Positions 13,035 to 32,934 of a stretch of 64,000 nt of DNA are shown piece after piece. Position numbers and translations under genes: made by a program. Below the pieces are notes generated by a model that searched no databases, was not told the DNA's origin, and saw only the letters and a list, made by a program, of their open reading frames with translations. This stretch comes from Atrina japonica. Lineage: Eukaryota > Mollusca > Bivalvia > Pterioida > Pinnidae. The first letter of the stretch is position 1; each line of letters starts with the position of its first letter. The stretch covers positions 310,001-374,000 of the forward strand of contig BROG01000526.1 in assembly GCA_030159075.1 (NCBI GenBank), in the 5' to 3' direction.

Positions 13035-13560
13035 TTTCGATTGATAGTTTTAAATATCAACAACGTCTTGTCTATAAATAATCCAGAATTTCAGAATTCA
13101 GGAATGTATCATGTAGAGCTTGAGATCAATGAGACGATAGAGAGCAACACATCTGCTTCTTACCTAGATTTACTCCTGTCGATTGGGAAGGACGGTCAAC
13201 GTCACACCACCGTTTATGACAAACGTGACGATTTCAATTTTCATATCACGACCTTCCCGTTCCTAAGTATTGATATACCGCCTTCTCCTGCCTATGGTGT
13301 TTTCATTTCACAGCATTCTGGAACAAGAGCATATACAGTGACTCCCTTTCGCATATCATATCTAAAGCTAACTGATGACATTTTCACCGAACTCGAGACG
13401 TTTTCATGTAACATTTGCGATGGGTGTGGCATGCTGGCATAGAACGCTGACTCCTTCCGGGTACCTGATTCTATCGTGTTTGAGATATGTAATTGTTCTT
13501 CATGTTGAGACCATTTGTATATCTGATTTATTGTGTTCTTATTAAATTGTAGTTTTGATT
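13035..13560 (+). mobile_element. Decayed RT retroelement, copy D
   Basis: A plus-strand frame at 13041-13442 encodes NVLSINNPEFQN, ASYLDLLLSIGKDG and DKRDDFNFHI, then NICDGCGM. At the catalytic site the expected IDD reads INN, with both aspartate codons changed to AAC. The RT would therefore be dead even where the frame is open. The tail block ending near 13530 matches the other tails in inverse orientation. Confidence 0.75.
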
Positions 13561-14261
13561 ATCCATTGGTGCTTATTCTTTAATCAGCATATCATGTATA
13601 TCCACCCACACGATCTTTTATTTGCATATGCGTTTATATTAATGCTATCGATTATCCGTTCATTAAAACATGTACCTAATTGATATCTTACCCCCTTGGT
13701 GCCCCTTTGATTATTTATCAGCTCATTAGAGTAACCTTTGTGTATTTCATGCTCTCTCATTCTCTCTGAGATCAACTGAATTATTCTGCTGTAGAACAAA
13801 TATATGCATATGACGTAATACGGATACTATGTACATCATCACAGAACATTAAGCTGGCAAATTACATGTACGTCTTTGTCCATAGTTGTGTTTCATTTCC
13901 CAAATTCATGAATTCTACTTTTTAATGAAATGAATCGTAGCTTTAATATTGACTTAATTATATCTAGAAAGATTATAATTAGAATGAAGTTCTCTGAAAA
14001 ATTAAGACAATATATAATTTGGTGCAATGGTAAAAAGGTGAAAATGCATTAATCCTTTGAAAGGGTATCAAGAAAATTGTTGAAAGTTCGAGTTTAGAAT
14101 AATAAATGAAATATTCAATTAGACTTTGTTGAATTACAGTGTCATTTTGACATGTGTTACGTTTTAATTATGAGAGTAAACGAATTGCAAATGTCTCTTA
14201 ATTGGATTTGAATACATGATCACGTACTACGCTTTTAAGTTTAAACTTTTAATTTTGAATG
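13561..14261. other. Intergenic, no gene seen
   Basis: AT-rich DNA. The minus-strand frame at 13584-13799 has no recognisable motif. Confidence 0.4.
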
Positions 14262-14505
14262 TAGTTTTTCGCCACACTCAACAGTATTTTCAGTCATAAG
14301 CAGGTGGCCAGTTTTTTATGGTGGAAATGAGAGACCAGTTACTATGTATCCGGGAAATGACCATCGGCTTTCCGCAAATAAACTGGCAAACTTTCTCACA
14401 AAATTCAGCTTGAGTTTTCAGCCGGACTCGAACCTGCGCTGACAGGAAGTGAGAGAGTGTTTTAAAGCGCAATGCTCTAGCCACTCAGGTCAACTCGACT
14501 ACATA
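14262..14505 (-). mobile_element. SINE family 1, full-length copy with tRNA-like head
   Basis: On the minus strand the head begins near 14500 with an A-box-like TGACCTGAGTGG and a perfect B box, GGTTCGAGTCC, near 14428. The shared body and a GTGTGGCGAAAAAC-type end near 14270 follow. The long variable-arm layout points to a Ser or Leu tRNA ancestor (inference). Confidence 0.75.
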
Positions 14506-15886
14506 GGAGTTAACTCCCATTGGATACTCATAGTCCAGTAAAGAGTAACTTTCCTTTACAAAGTTCATACTTTAGACATGTCACACAGAGAACAATGCAT
14601 CATCCAATTTGACACTTGGCAAGTATAAAAAATGTTGATTCTAGACAATGTTGGCTTAACTGTGCCAAAATCACATTATTTACTGACATTTAGTATATCT
14701 GAGATCTGATATAAAATATGCCATAATCACATTTAAAACAAGTTTTTCTCCATTAAACTGGCATTTCCTCAGTACGTATAAGCGAAATAACTTTTTAATT
14801 TAAGTAACGTTCCTCTACAAGTTCATACTTTAGACATCTCACACACAGAACAGAACAATATTTCTGAAACACTTTTGAGTGTGGCGTAAAACAAAAATCA
14901 AATCAAACCACAATTGATACAAAGGAAGGCTGGATCTTTACACTGAAGGCCTAGGTACGTTCCTTGGCGGTTCCGTTTGACAGGACTTGTAATTCTGATG
15001 TATAATACCAAGAGCAATGTGATCTTTAGATTTTCCGTCCTAATAATTTTCCTAGAAAACGGATTGTATAACATATACCGTATCAGTAATTATTTCATGA
15101 TCATGTATCGAGGTTTAATTATGTGTCATATCCATTGAAAGCTGGTAGACAGTGCAGAACTGAATTGCAATGTATTATGTTCCTGCCCATATTTTTCTTT
15201 GTCGAATAGTGTTCAGTATACCTGTTAGTCTAAGTTTATATTTTATCAACAAATCAAGTAGGCAGCACGTTTTGTAGCATAAAAAGGGAAATAAATATAT
15301 ACCTTTTAAAAACATTAAGAACGTCTTGTAAAATGCCAATACATGACCGAAGTCAGAAATTTATACATATAATATGTAAAATGTATAAAATAAACAATAT
15401 TCAAGATACAAGTAAATTAGTGGACATATGTATCGGACTAAATTTAAACCGTCCCTATTGTTAATGTAGAGAAACAAAACAAGCCAAAGGAGTGTTGGTC
15501 TCCTAAACCTATTTCGCTCAAATAACACGTTGTTTTCGAAAGCCTAAGGGTTAAACATGTCCCGAAATACTCTAGGGCGACAACGACTATGACATTTGCG
15601 TTTATTTATCCCGATGCGAACATAGGGGACATCCATTTTCGCGTTAAGAATTACTTAAGTCAGCTACATGCCGTACTTAAGTATTTGATCCCATAAGAGA
15701 GGTCTAAGGATTTTTTATGGTCCACAACTTTACCCAAGTTGAGAAAATTCTCAAAATTTGGGTAAAAGTTTGAAGTTGAGTGAAATTTTTTTCTGAGAAT
15801 AGTGTAATGGTCCTGGGCCGTGATCTCTCAAATGGTTTTACAGTCAAATCGTCTACATCATTACATTTACTTGTACATATATACGT
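14506..15886. other. Intergenic, no gene seen
   Basis: It contains an isolated SINE 1 tail at about 14870-14912 (GAGTGTGGCGTAAAACAAA). A short direct repeat of TTCATACTTTAGACAT with flanking CTCACACA occurs at 14565 and 14822. Confidence 0.45.
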
Positions 15887-15887
15887 C

Positions 15888-15929
<42 letters not shown>

Positions 15930-15953
15930 GCACGCACGCATGCACACACACAC
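15887..15953. repeat. (CA)n microsatellite with CGCA units
   Basis: Sixty-seven bases of CA repeat, interrupted by a block of GCAC units. Confidence 0.97.
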
Positions 15954-16149
15954 CTTTGCACGGCCTCTTTGTTTAATGTAGACAAAGCTATGTATCTATA
16001 TCTTTATCATTAACACACGAAGATCAAGATATCTATTAAGATTTTTGCGTCACCTTGTCCAGTTATTTTCTGGATAACGCGTGTGGAATCTATAAATAGA
16101 TATAGATATTTTCAACAGACATGGGAACAACGGCAACCAAAAGTTATTT

Positions 16150-16408
16150 TGAATTTTGATTTTTGAATGTTGTTTTACGCCACCCTCAACAATTTTTTAG
16201 TTATATGGTGGGGCCAGTTTTAATGGCGGAGAGGAAAACCTGGTTACAAAGTAGCCAGGAAGAGACCACCGACCTTCAGTAAACTGGCAAACTTTTCTCA
16301 CAAAAATCAGCTTTGGTTCCAGAAGGGCTCAAACCTACGCTGACAGGAAGTGAGAGACTTCATTATTTAAAGCGCGATGCTCTAACCACTTGGCCATGGA
16401 GGCCCTGT
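16150..16408 (-). mobile_element. SINE family 1, full-length copy
   Basis: On the minus strand the head GGGCCTCCATGGCCAAGTGG starts at 16408, with an A box (TGGCCAAGTGG) and a B box (GGTTTGAGCCC near 16325). The shared body follows and ends in GTGGCGTAAAACAACATTC near 16170. Confidence 0.8.
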
Positions 16409-17639
16409 TATTTTGACATCAATTTTTTGTTTGTATTTCATCTTTACCTGTCCTTTATGTTTAGATAACCTACCAGTTTCACATTTATTTTGTGAATATC
16501 TTTATATCCACATACTTTTATTTTTCAAATTTAATATTAAAGTAAATGTTAAATCGCCCACGCGGAAAGCACGATAAATTTTGATCCAACATATATCACA
16601 CAATTGTATCTAGTAATCAAAACATAGAAAAGTTACATAATAACGTTGTATCTGTTCAGATGAATGCTTTACATGTTTTGTATCAATAATCAGGGTAATA
16701 ATTTATTCTCGGCAGCTTATACATTGTAAAAAGTTTACCATATTTGACGTTTAGATATATGTACTCTGTATTATACAATTGCCAGAACAGGAAAGTATAT
16801 TATTTTGCAAATGCAAAAAGAATCACAAGCACCAGCAAATTAAATAATTTGCCTCTCGACCTTTGCCTTATCAAAATGTCAGTCTGAATCAATTTTGGCG
16901 GACGCCCGTTCAATTCTGATAATATATATTTGATATGGGTATGATATAAAAATATTATTTAATCGGTATATTAATCATATAATTAGTAATCGACGGCAAA
17001 TGGCCATCAAGCACATTTACTTTTGAAGAGTTGATAGTCATCAATTGTTATGTGGTTAATCATGATAAATTTCTGCAACTGTGAAGTGCAAAGAAATTAA
17101 AGAGAACTATTATATCTTTGACATTTTATGAAGCATACATACACATGCATTTAATGTAGGAGTCCCAAAATAGTTGTACTATTACAATATGTCATGAGAG
17201 AGTGTAATTCTATGTTTCAATCCTATTGACGAAGAAGTAGAATAAAGTTTGGCAATTCTATAAAATAAGACTAGGTCATAATAAATTTTGCTGCCAAAAA
17301 TTTCTCTAGTCAACGACTCAGAATAAGACATTTAGTTACATTGTTATCTTACGAAGGAGTTAAAAATCTAAATAGAGATATGCTGTAAGCAGAAGACCAT
17401 GCATTATGCACTTACTTATTCATAAGCATTTAATTCAAGGCATCCAATTGTTTTTTCTTCAGACTTTCAGATTTAATTTTTCAATTTGGTCCACAAAGCA
17501 TAAATGTCAGCCCTAGGGTCATCTTTCTTACCATCGTAAAATATGGTTCACGTAAATGGTATTTCAAATTACTAAACATGTCGTGGTCAGATTTGAACCT
17601 ATGGATTGGTAATTGAGTTGTCCGGACTTATATTAGTAA
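16409..17639. other. Intergenic, no gene seen
   Basis: AT-rich DNA with no ORF, repeat or RNA structure that I can support. Confidence 0.4.
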
Positions 17640-17975
17640 GGTTGTAGTTTGTAAATTTAGAAAAAAGAGCTTTATACTAAAATCTCTATAAAGACTTTAT
17701 ACAATATTTTTCGGTCGTATTTGAAATATTATTATTGTTTCCCCATGGATCAATATAGACCAACCAGTTGAAAGGTAATACGAGTTGCGCTCCGTTTAAC
17801 AGGGGAAACAGTGTTCATGGCCAGAGATATTATTCTTAACATATAAAATTGAGAAAGAATTGAAGAAAGCATTATATACTTTTTATTTGGAACATTTTAT
17901 TGTTTTCCATGGATTAATATAAACGAAGAATTGAAAGGTAATAAGGGTTGTGCTTTACAGGGGAAGCAGTGTTCG
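17640..17975. repeat. Two-copy direct duplication, about 180 bp
   Basis: Diverged copies share CCATGGATYAATATARAC, GAAAGGTAATA and CAGGGGAARCAGTGTTC. They sit near 17740-17815 and 17905-17975. Confidence 0.6.
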
Positions 17976-20039
17976 TAGTATGTAACTTCAACTAAACACC
18001 TGTTGCAAAGGAACATTGTTGTGCCTCAAAAATTAAGGTACAAAGAAATTAAAACAAAAATCAGACGAAAATAAAGACTTTCTTCTAAACATATGGAATT
18101 TTGCAATTATTGATTACAGTATTAATTCGTTACAGTTACTGGGGAAAAGGTCATTTAACACAGACAGCTATGTAAATGGCTTTCATTGACACACGTATTG
18201 CACGTGAGTGTAGTTCTAGTATCATAATGCAATCATGCAATCAACAAGTCAGCAAATATTGCATCTTAAAAGATACAATGGAATATTTGATTAGAAGGAG
18301 CGCAGTTCTTACGCAAACGACGATGAATAACATTAATATTGAGTTCAAGATACGTTCAAACTTTTGTTTTAGGGAACTGTGTCGATGTATCGATCGATCG
18401 AGGTCCCGCATCATCCAAATGAATACTTGACATTTTCACCCGCAAAAGATTGTCAAGATATTTTCCACTCTTACAATTAGAAAATTTAAGAGTTGATACG
18501 CTTGTTATACAATTACATGATTTTACATCAATTATAATAGCTAATGTAACCCACCGTTTAAATGGAAACATTATTATCTCACCGATATGAGTGAGAAACA
18601 TGGGTTTAAATCGTATATTATTGGTTACCAACATGTTCTAGACACATTCATACCCACATCATTTACCGACGTGTAGATTTCTCTTTAGTTCATACAGTGT
18701 TCTTTATAGCTATATATGTTACACATCGTTGGTTTATTTGTACTTAATCTAGTGACGTGGTTTACGTGTCATTTAAATGATTTTTCTGTAATTTCTGGTT
18801 TATAATATTCATATTTCACATCATAATCAATTTACACAATAATACCATAGGTGTGATTTATGAAAACATTAAAAAATTTCCTTGTATGGCGTTTATTTGG
18901 CGAGTTAATGTACATGGCATCATTACCATTTGAATACGTTTTGAGGAGATACTGATTAGAAAATTCTGATAGATCATCTTTATGTAAACGAAATCACATA
19001 TACATTTTACATACATTTAACTACAAGATTATAAATTTGATTCATGGTTCAATGTATAAAACGTACAGAACACGGTGCATAGTTGTATTGAGTTTTAAGA
19101 CTTCGCTGACATTGTTTGAAAAGATCGCGAATATGTAGAATTTAGTCAGCTGAAGTAAAATATTTGGAACTAGTCACATTTTTAATCCAAACCAGTATGA
19201 AAAATAGATAGGTTTACCGTATGTATATGAATGGTATACACTGATTATTTCCTTAGATATAATCATTATAATGATAACTATAACAATAGTAATCATTATG
19301 ATAAAATTATGTAAATATATTGCTGATTCAATTTATGTATGTCTTATTTTTCAGTTTAAATATTACAAACATAATACCAAAGTTATAAGCTCAAGACGAT
19401 CGTATTTTGTCAATAAAAATTCATCAGTTAAGCTCCAGTTTTAAATGAATTTAAATGAATTTTTCATAGGAAAAAAACGCTCAATAAGAAAATATTAAGT
19501 CAACAGTAACCAACAATTGTCATTATATATATGTAATATAGACAGAGGTGTTTGCAAGGAGACTTTTTTCACCGTATTAATTTATAGTATGTGAAGAAAT
19601 ACTATTTACAATTGGAAATACTAATCATAAGATCTCACAGTCTGCATATGATATTAGTTTATTATTAGATGATTTGTTCATGTTAAATACTTTAGATACA
19701 CTTGAATGCTTTGCTGACATAATAATGATAAAACAAAAATTGTCTGGATTCGAGTAAGATATTTTGAAGTAAACTCGTTTGTGTAGCTCCTTATTTTTCA
19801 TTGTTGTGAGTAGATGTTTCTGTAAATTCAAGATAGTAAATTCAAATTACAAGAAACTCGATGAAATAAATAGATTAAATCAATGGTCTAAATAAACACA
19901 AATCTAAGTATAATTAAAGTATAAAATGTGTTTTTTATCAATTTTGTTTTAATAATCAAACTATGGTACAATAATTGAGCTAAATGCGCTGTAGATTTAT
20001 TTGATGCTAAGGACGTATTTTAAAAATTTAACCCACGTA
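17976..20039. other. Intergenic, no gene seen
   Basis: AT-rich DNA. At 19365-19445 there is a copy of a dispersed repeat (AACATAATACCAAAGTTATA then AGACGATCGT then CATCAGTTAAGCT), also seen at 36725-36815 and degenerately at 34945-35095. Confidence 0.45.
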
Positions 20040-20400
20040 TTAACTATGTTTACCAAACTAAACTGATTCAATTTTTCTACTTTTATTACTTGTACTTGAT
20101 GTACAATTGCAAAAAGAGCATAACACAGGCATAACAAATTTGTTTTCCTATATATTTTGTGAAAATAAGGTCAGGTCCAATGTAGTATGCATATAAAAAA
20201 AATAAGGTTGAATTAATCAATTTGCGAGTGAACGATTACCAAACTGGGTTTGACAAACAATTTTTACCAAATATATGTGTATATCTCTTTTTGTTGTTGT
20301 TGTTTATCAATCTAAGTATTAAAAAGGAAATAGTTAAAAAAAACCACACAGCCAATGCCCCTTTAAATCAAAGGACTATTTACATAAAAGGCCCTGTAAA
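20040..20400 (+). repeat. Dispersed repeat, first of an inverted pair
   Basis: Shared blocks include TACTTGTACTTGATGTACAA, TTTTGTGAAAATAAGGTCAG and ATGCCCCTTTA. They occur in reverse order and on the opposite strand at 25100-25490. The element type is unknown. Confidence 0.6.
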
Positions 20401-21817
20401 ACCCCCAAAGTAAAATTTCTTTATTTTAAATTATGATAAATTTGTTTTCACTAACCAGTGATCACTATAATGTATAATAATAGAAATAAGATCAATTAGA
20501 TATAGTTAGTTCCCAAACCGAAGTCGAGTTTAGAAAATTTGTGTTATTACAACTTATTTGGACTCATGTTTTGTAAATATAGACGTGGCCGCCGCAGTCA
20601 ATTACCAAAATAAAAATAATAACAATATGAGAAAATATATAAAACCTTCGAACTTAAAAATATGGGGTTTTTTGTGGTTGAGGATTGCGGCCAAACCTCG
20701 ATCTGAATGGAATACCTGTCATCTGCTTAGTTTTGACATTTCAGCACTACCCGTTACACATAAGCTACCTGATGTCCAACATAACAGGTGGGGAAATAGT
20801 GTTGCTTATAATTAATGATCTGACTTGAATATATTCCCCATTATTTGATAGAAGAGGAACAGTTTATCGCACAATTAAATTCAGAAATACCCTTGGCATG
20901 TCTACATTCATTGTCAAGTGACATTCAGTCTGAACAAGCATCCAAACATATAACAGTCGAAAAGTTTGATAAAAAAGAACAGATGCATGTATATAACATG
21001 ACGCCAAAATGAAACATAAGAGAAATGGTAAGAAAGAAAAAGCAAACTTAGTTTTTAACTGGAGCGCGTGTGTGTGTGTTGGATTTATCTATTGATAGAA
21101 ACTAATTCGACACAATGCTATTTCAGAGTAAATGTAATTACAAAAGTTTTGGATTATATATAGAAACCCATGTAAGATGCAGAGAAAAAATTATGTGTAT
21201 ATTCACAGAGAGTTTTAGAAATGTAGACTCTGTAGTTATCTAAAAAAAACGTTCCTGATATATCCATAAATATATTTACATGTTTTTGATAATATAGGGG
21301 AAATTATAAGAGTTGGGGAGGAAATAATTAGGACAAAACAAGGTTTAATTGTGAAGTCGTCAGTTGGTTGACAGACGATAGGTGACAGATATGAGACACT
21401 TGATAACAGAGGAGCCGAATTTCTAGCAATTAACGGGATAAATGTCGTGTGACAGAAACATTATACTTAGAGTATGTACGCGTGGATACCGGGTAACAAC
21501 GTCCATATCGTATTTGTCAAAATGAAATAAAATACGGGTTTTATCGTTCCATTTCATTAGATAACATTGATAGCCGATAACGGTAATAAAATATAGCAGC
21601 AAAGATGGAGAGGTATTTGTAAATTTTTATAACCGTGTTTCGGTATAGTTTGTGTTGATTATAGACACATGACTGAAATACAAATTTTATGATTTTAGAT
21701 GTAGATGTAACGATAAACTGTATGCATATATGGGGAAATGTTACATAGGCATGACAAAAAAAAAACGAAAGCAAGAACAACAACAAATGAAACAACAGAA
21801 TAACCCCCAAACCACGA
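20401..21817. other. Intergenic, no gene seen
   Basis: AT-rich DNA. The 85-codon plus-strand frame at 20558-20815 has no recognisable feature. Confidence 0.4.
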
Positions 21818-22033
<216 letters not shown>

Positions 22034-22325
22034 CGCTGATACACAAATAAAAAAGCGCCTACAAACCTGGCTGAGGTTCCATTTCTCGACCTACAGCACT
22101 AACCATCAAGTTCTCGTGAAAGACGCCCAAAACCACTTGGTCATCTACACATCTACAAAAATGAATGTTTTGATAGTTTTAGAGTTCCAAATATGAGAAC
22201 TCGATCGTAGACTTGTAAATGTAAACGACAATGGATCTAAATAATATATGAAGCTCCGGTAACACCATAACACTGAACATTTACTATGGACCTTAGATCA
22301 AGATGTAATTTGTGCTAATAAATTA

Positions 22326-29223
<6,898 letters not shown>

Positions 29224-29410
29224 TTTTCAAATTTTTTTCCAAATGTATTATAAATTTTATCTGTATTTTATAGATGCAATATTTCTTGCATTGTCCTTCG
29301 ACTCAGGATAACGGAGAATGCTTGAATTGAACTCTAAGTAGAATTACAGTAGAGTTTATCATTGACAGTATCGCACAAAATAATTAATTCATATGTACTC
29401 TAATAACTCT

Positions 29411-29416
29411 AATAAA
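29411..29416 (+). terminator. Candidate homeobox gene polyadenylation signal
   Basis: AATAAA lies 188 bases after the stop codon. Confidence 0.45.
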
Positions 29417-29739
29417 CTTTTTACTCTTTACAAAATGTGTATTTATTGAATTATTCAGAAAAATTCTTATAAAGTGAAACGCATCATCGTTTTCGAGTAC
29501 ACGCACACTGCATGACGTCTCGTAGTCTTACTCAACAGCACATTTAATGGTCAATGATTTCACGAACATTGAAACCCAAATATAGACTTAATTTGATATT
29601 ACACATGAGTTGATGCTACTAAATATTGTACTAGTATGTAGACATATTGGACTTACAGGAGCTCTTTTTCGATTAGTCAACAAATTGTCTACTGACAAAA
29701 TAATATTACGACACATGTGTTCATAAGGAACTAGGGCGT

Positions 29740-30120
29740 CGAAGATGTTTTGTGAGCTGCTCCTTGTTGAAGTACATACAATTGATACTGAGATATATCG
29801 AAACTGCTTTGAGATTTCATTGAATTAGTAAATACAACTGATGGAAAGATTTAAAAATCTCAGATACCAAAGGATAAGTTTTCAGGATGTCCAGGGCACA
29901 GATATAAATCCGGGGAATATAGGACAAACACGGACCTTTGGAAATCCATAGGGTGGGATCAGGTGCCATGGAGGAATAAGCATCCCCTGTTGACCGGTCA
30001 CACCTGCCGTAGGTCCAGAGTCAAATTCAAATGAAATAAGTGATATGTTGAAGATGCTTTGTGAGGTCCTTGTTAAAGTAAATACTTCTGTTGCTGACCT
30101 ATGTTGAAGGTGCTTTATCA
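29740..30120. repeat. Composite remnant of the 27085-type repeat
   Basis: The homologous block 29840-30040 is flanked on both sides by related sequence (GATGYTTTGTGAG and TCCTTGTTRAAGTA, near 29740 and 30050). This suggests a direct-repeat-flanked insertion or a nested duplication. Confidence 0.55.
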
Positions 30121-30429
30121 GCACAAAACAAATATGCGAAAGATACCTTTAAATATGAAACATGATACTTGATGGTATAAATATATTTATATTTGAAGAC
30201 CATACAATGTCTTTGGAAAGGACTTTCCGCAAAATATTATCACATATTAATAAAAAACGAACAGGGTTATACTCGTTTATCGTACAATTTTATTCGTTAC
30301 TCTCATCTGTAAAAGTTTAATTCAAACCAGTGAGTAAACGGAAATGAACGTTTTAAAGTTTCTAAAGTTCTTTTTTTTACAAAGATCGACGAACAAGTTA
30401 TGTCAACTTATATTAATGTATCTCGTTCG

Positions 30430-30530
30430 CTCTGAAGTGAGAGGTCCTTGCTGTGAAAGAAAACCGGAGTACCTGGATAAAACCACCGTATCAAACTTGA
30501 CGAGCACAGTACCAAATAATCGTTGTAGAC
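30430..30530 (+). mobile_element. SINE family 3 body fragment
   Basis: GTGAAAGAAAACCGGAGTAC and the following GGATAAAACC match the conserved body of the tRNA-headed copy at 43140-43325. The 78-codon frame across it is not a gene. Confidence 0.45.
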
Positions 30531-31529
30531 ATTATGAACTCAAGAGAAACGGACAAATGACGTTGAAGATGGTGATGTGATGATGAAGATGGTGATGTGT
30601 TGATGAAGATATAAAAACAAATCTTTGTAACCAAATTAAGATGACCACATATGAAGCAAAACATTGAAACAGCAGTCATTTAAGAAACAAGTGAAGTGTA
30701 GATTGAGACATGTAATGCTCACATGACATTGATATTTTCAATGATATATACACTGTGTTTGGTATTTTTAACACGTTCATATCATTTTGCTTGGCTGTAA
30801 TTAGTTGCTTGAAACCAATTAGCGGTTTTTTTCAATTAATAGAATCAATGTAATGAAACGACGACATTAACGACAGTGGTTGAGATATGGTGATGCTTAC
30901 AACCAATAATAAGCCATCATAGGCTTATAAATGCCAACTGCAAAACATAGCAACGCATTAAACGCAGAAAGGCATAAAGCACTAATGCGCTTCATGGAAT
31001 TTGCCGTTGCCCTGTTTGCATTCATAAGCCCATGTCAGACAACAGTCCAATGCTTATATTAACTAATTTTTATATTTCTAATGTTATCCGAAGTTTTGAA
31101 ATGGAATTCAAATTTACATAAAAACACACACCCATTCTTGTACGTAGAATTCCGGGAACAGCCGAGGTCAGTTATGAAACGATGAACAACATTTTTTTTT
31201 TCATAAATGATTATATAGTGTCATTGCCAAAAGATGGTAAATATATATAAATGACAACGTCTTGGTGGCGTTTTTTAAAAACATAAAAAACTGAAACAGT
31301 AAATGCAGAAAATAAATGCAACAAATAAACTAGAGCATCGCAACGCGAATTTGTAAGATCAGTGCAAAATGTGCTTAATTTATTCGCAACAGAAAAAGAA
31401 ACAGTAATGAAACTACTATTACACGTCTCAGTGATAGAGACAAAAGTGACAAAATTCTAGAAATAACATTTGAAAATAAGTTTCTTTCAGTATTTCAAAT
31501 GATAATTGTAGGTATACTCTTGAAAACCA
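30531..31529. other. Intergenic, no gene seen
   Basis: AT-rich DNA. A near-duplicate of GATGAAGATGGTGATGTG sits at 30567-30600. Confidence 0.4.
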
Positions 31530-31690
31530 TTGTTAGAAGTAAAATTGAAGAAGTACCAATCGAAAATCAAAACTCAAGTCCATTATAGCACGACGAATTA
31601 GATGTGTAAATGGTCAGAACACTAATAACAAATTGATACAAAATTATAAAGCAAAGAGTCCAGTGGTTATGGCTACTGTAAACGGTGGGT
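31530..31690 (-). mobile_element. RT-element tail fragment
   Basis: GAAGAAGTACCAATCGAAAA, CACGACGAATTAGATGTG and the AATGGTC block match the tails at 8480-9060 and 32220-32570. Confidence 0.5.
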
Positions 31691-32219
31691 ATTTGACCTC
31701 TTAACCTTGAACCATAAACTTATTATTAAACGTTGATGAGTGAATTAATCTTATCGGTATCTAAATAACACACAATTAATTTTAGATGTTGAATAAGAGG
31801 CTAACAAATAATATATCTTTACCAACCCCAGAATCCGTAGATAATTCAACAAACAATCAGAACTGAGTTAAATACATGTTCATGATAAGATATACGAACA
31901 AAATAAAAACCAAGACCTTGGTGTAGTTATTGTATCAACGAGGTCATTAGTCAAAATAAGGTCATGCCAAAAACAATTACTTGAAACCGTAAAAAATAAT
32001 AGTAAAATCCGCGAGAAAACAAAATATACAAGCTTTGAATTACATTTTGGATACATGGTGAAAACTTTTTCCGACTAAAATGAATTATATTCATTTACAA
32101 AAAAAAAACAACAACAAAAAACAACAACAACAAAACCCAACTAAATTGACCTTTCGACTATTTTAATACCTGTTTTAAGTACAACAAATCATTTTGTATC
32201 ATCACTGATGAGTATGACA
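31691..32219. other. Intergenic, no gene seen
   Basis: AT-rich DNA with an A/CAA-rich patch near 32098-32135. Confidence 0.4.
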
Positions 32220-32570
32220 GATAGTTCCAAAGTAAAAATGAAGAAGTACCGAGAGATAATCGAAACCCCATGTCCATTAGAATACAACAAATTAGATATG
32301 AAAATGGTCTCAACATGAAGAACAATGGCGAATCCCAAACAGGATAGGACCAGGTGTCCGAAAGAAGTCAGCCGCCTTTGTCATCATGCTCGTTTGAGAC
32401 TGATGGCATTTTACCGAACTTGACCTTTTCACCGAACCCGATAGATTTCCATGGAACATGTACAATGGATGTGGCATGATAACAGGGAAGACATGAGCTG
32501 GCAAGAAGCAACTACCCGAACCAAAAGGTTTTCCGATCATCGGTAACATACTGGAACTTTTAAGTAGAGT
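32220..32570 (-). mobile_element. RT-element tail fragment
   Basis: It shares GAAGAAGTACC, AATACAACAAATTAGATATG, GGTCTCAACATGAAGAACAA, CAAACAGGATAGGACCAGG and a CCGAACTTGACC block with the other tails. The minus-strand frame at 32310-32549 is repeat. Confidence 0.6.
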
Positions 32571-32693
32571 ACCTGTATTAAAAATTATATGAATAGTAAA
32601 AATCAGTCGGTGACATCTATAAAATTAACATTTGTGGCAGAAAGATGGTGGTTCTTAATTCCTCAGACGTTTGCAGGGAGATTTTTCAGTAAC

Positions 32694-32889
32694 TACTGTG
32701 TACAGGAAAATTTTCGCCTCCATTTTCTTTTCGCCCCTTTCGCCCTCATCTTCAGTGGGGGTATTCAAATGGGTAAATTCATCTATTTTTTAATAACAAG
32801 AGTCTGGGCGAATTTTAAACGGGGCGAAACCGTTTGCAAGTGCATTAGGGCTAAAATAACACGAGGCGAAAATAACCCTGTATACAGTA
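32694..32889. mobile_element. TA-flanked MITE with GGCGAAAA termini
   Basis: The ends are TA-CTGTGTACAGG and CCCTGTATACAG-TA. Inside lie inverted TTTTCGCC and GGCGAAAATAACC blocks. It is about 196 bp, flanked by TA, and consistent with a mariner/pogo-type non-autonomous element (inference). Related pieces occur at 37680-37715 and 56692-56980. Confidence 0.75.
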
Positions 32890-32934
32890 TTCCGACGTAT
32901 TTTACCTTGTCTTGATAAATAGGCAATTAAAAGA

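Noticed and set aside
14400..14505. tRNA gene with good A and B boxes
   Set aside because: The acceptor stem does not pair well, and the same head occurs in several copies fused to a common body, so it is a SINE head.
30344..30580. 78-codon cysteine-containing frame
   Set aside because: Overlaps the conserved body of SINE family 3.
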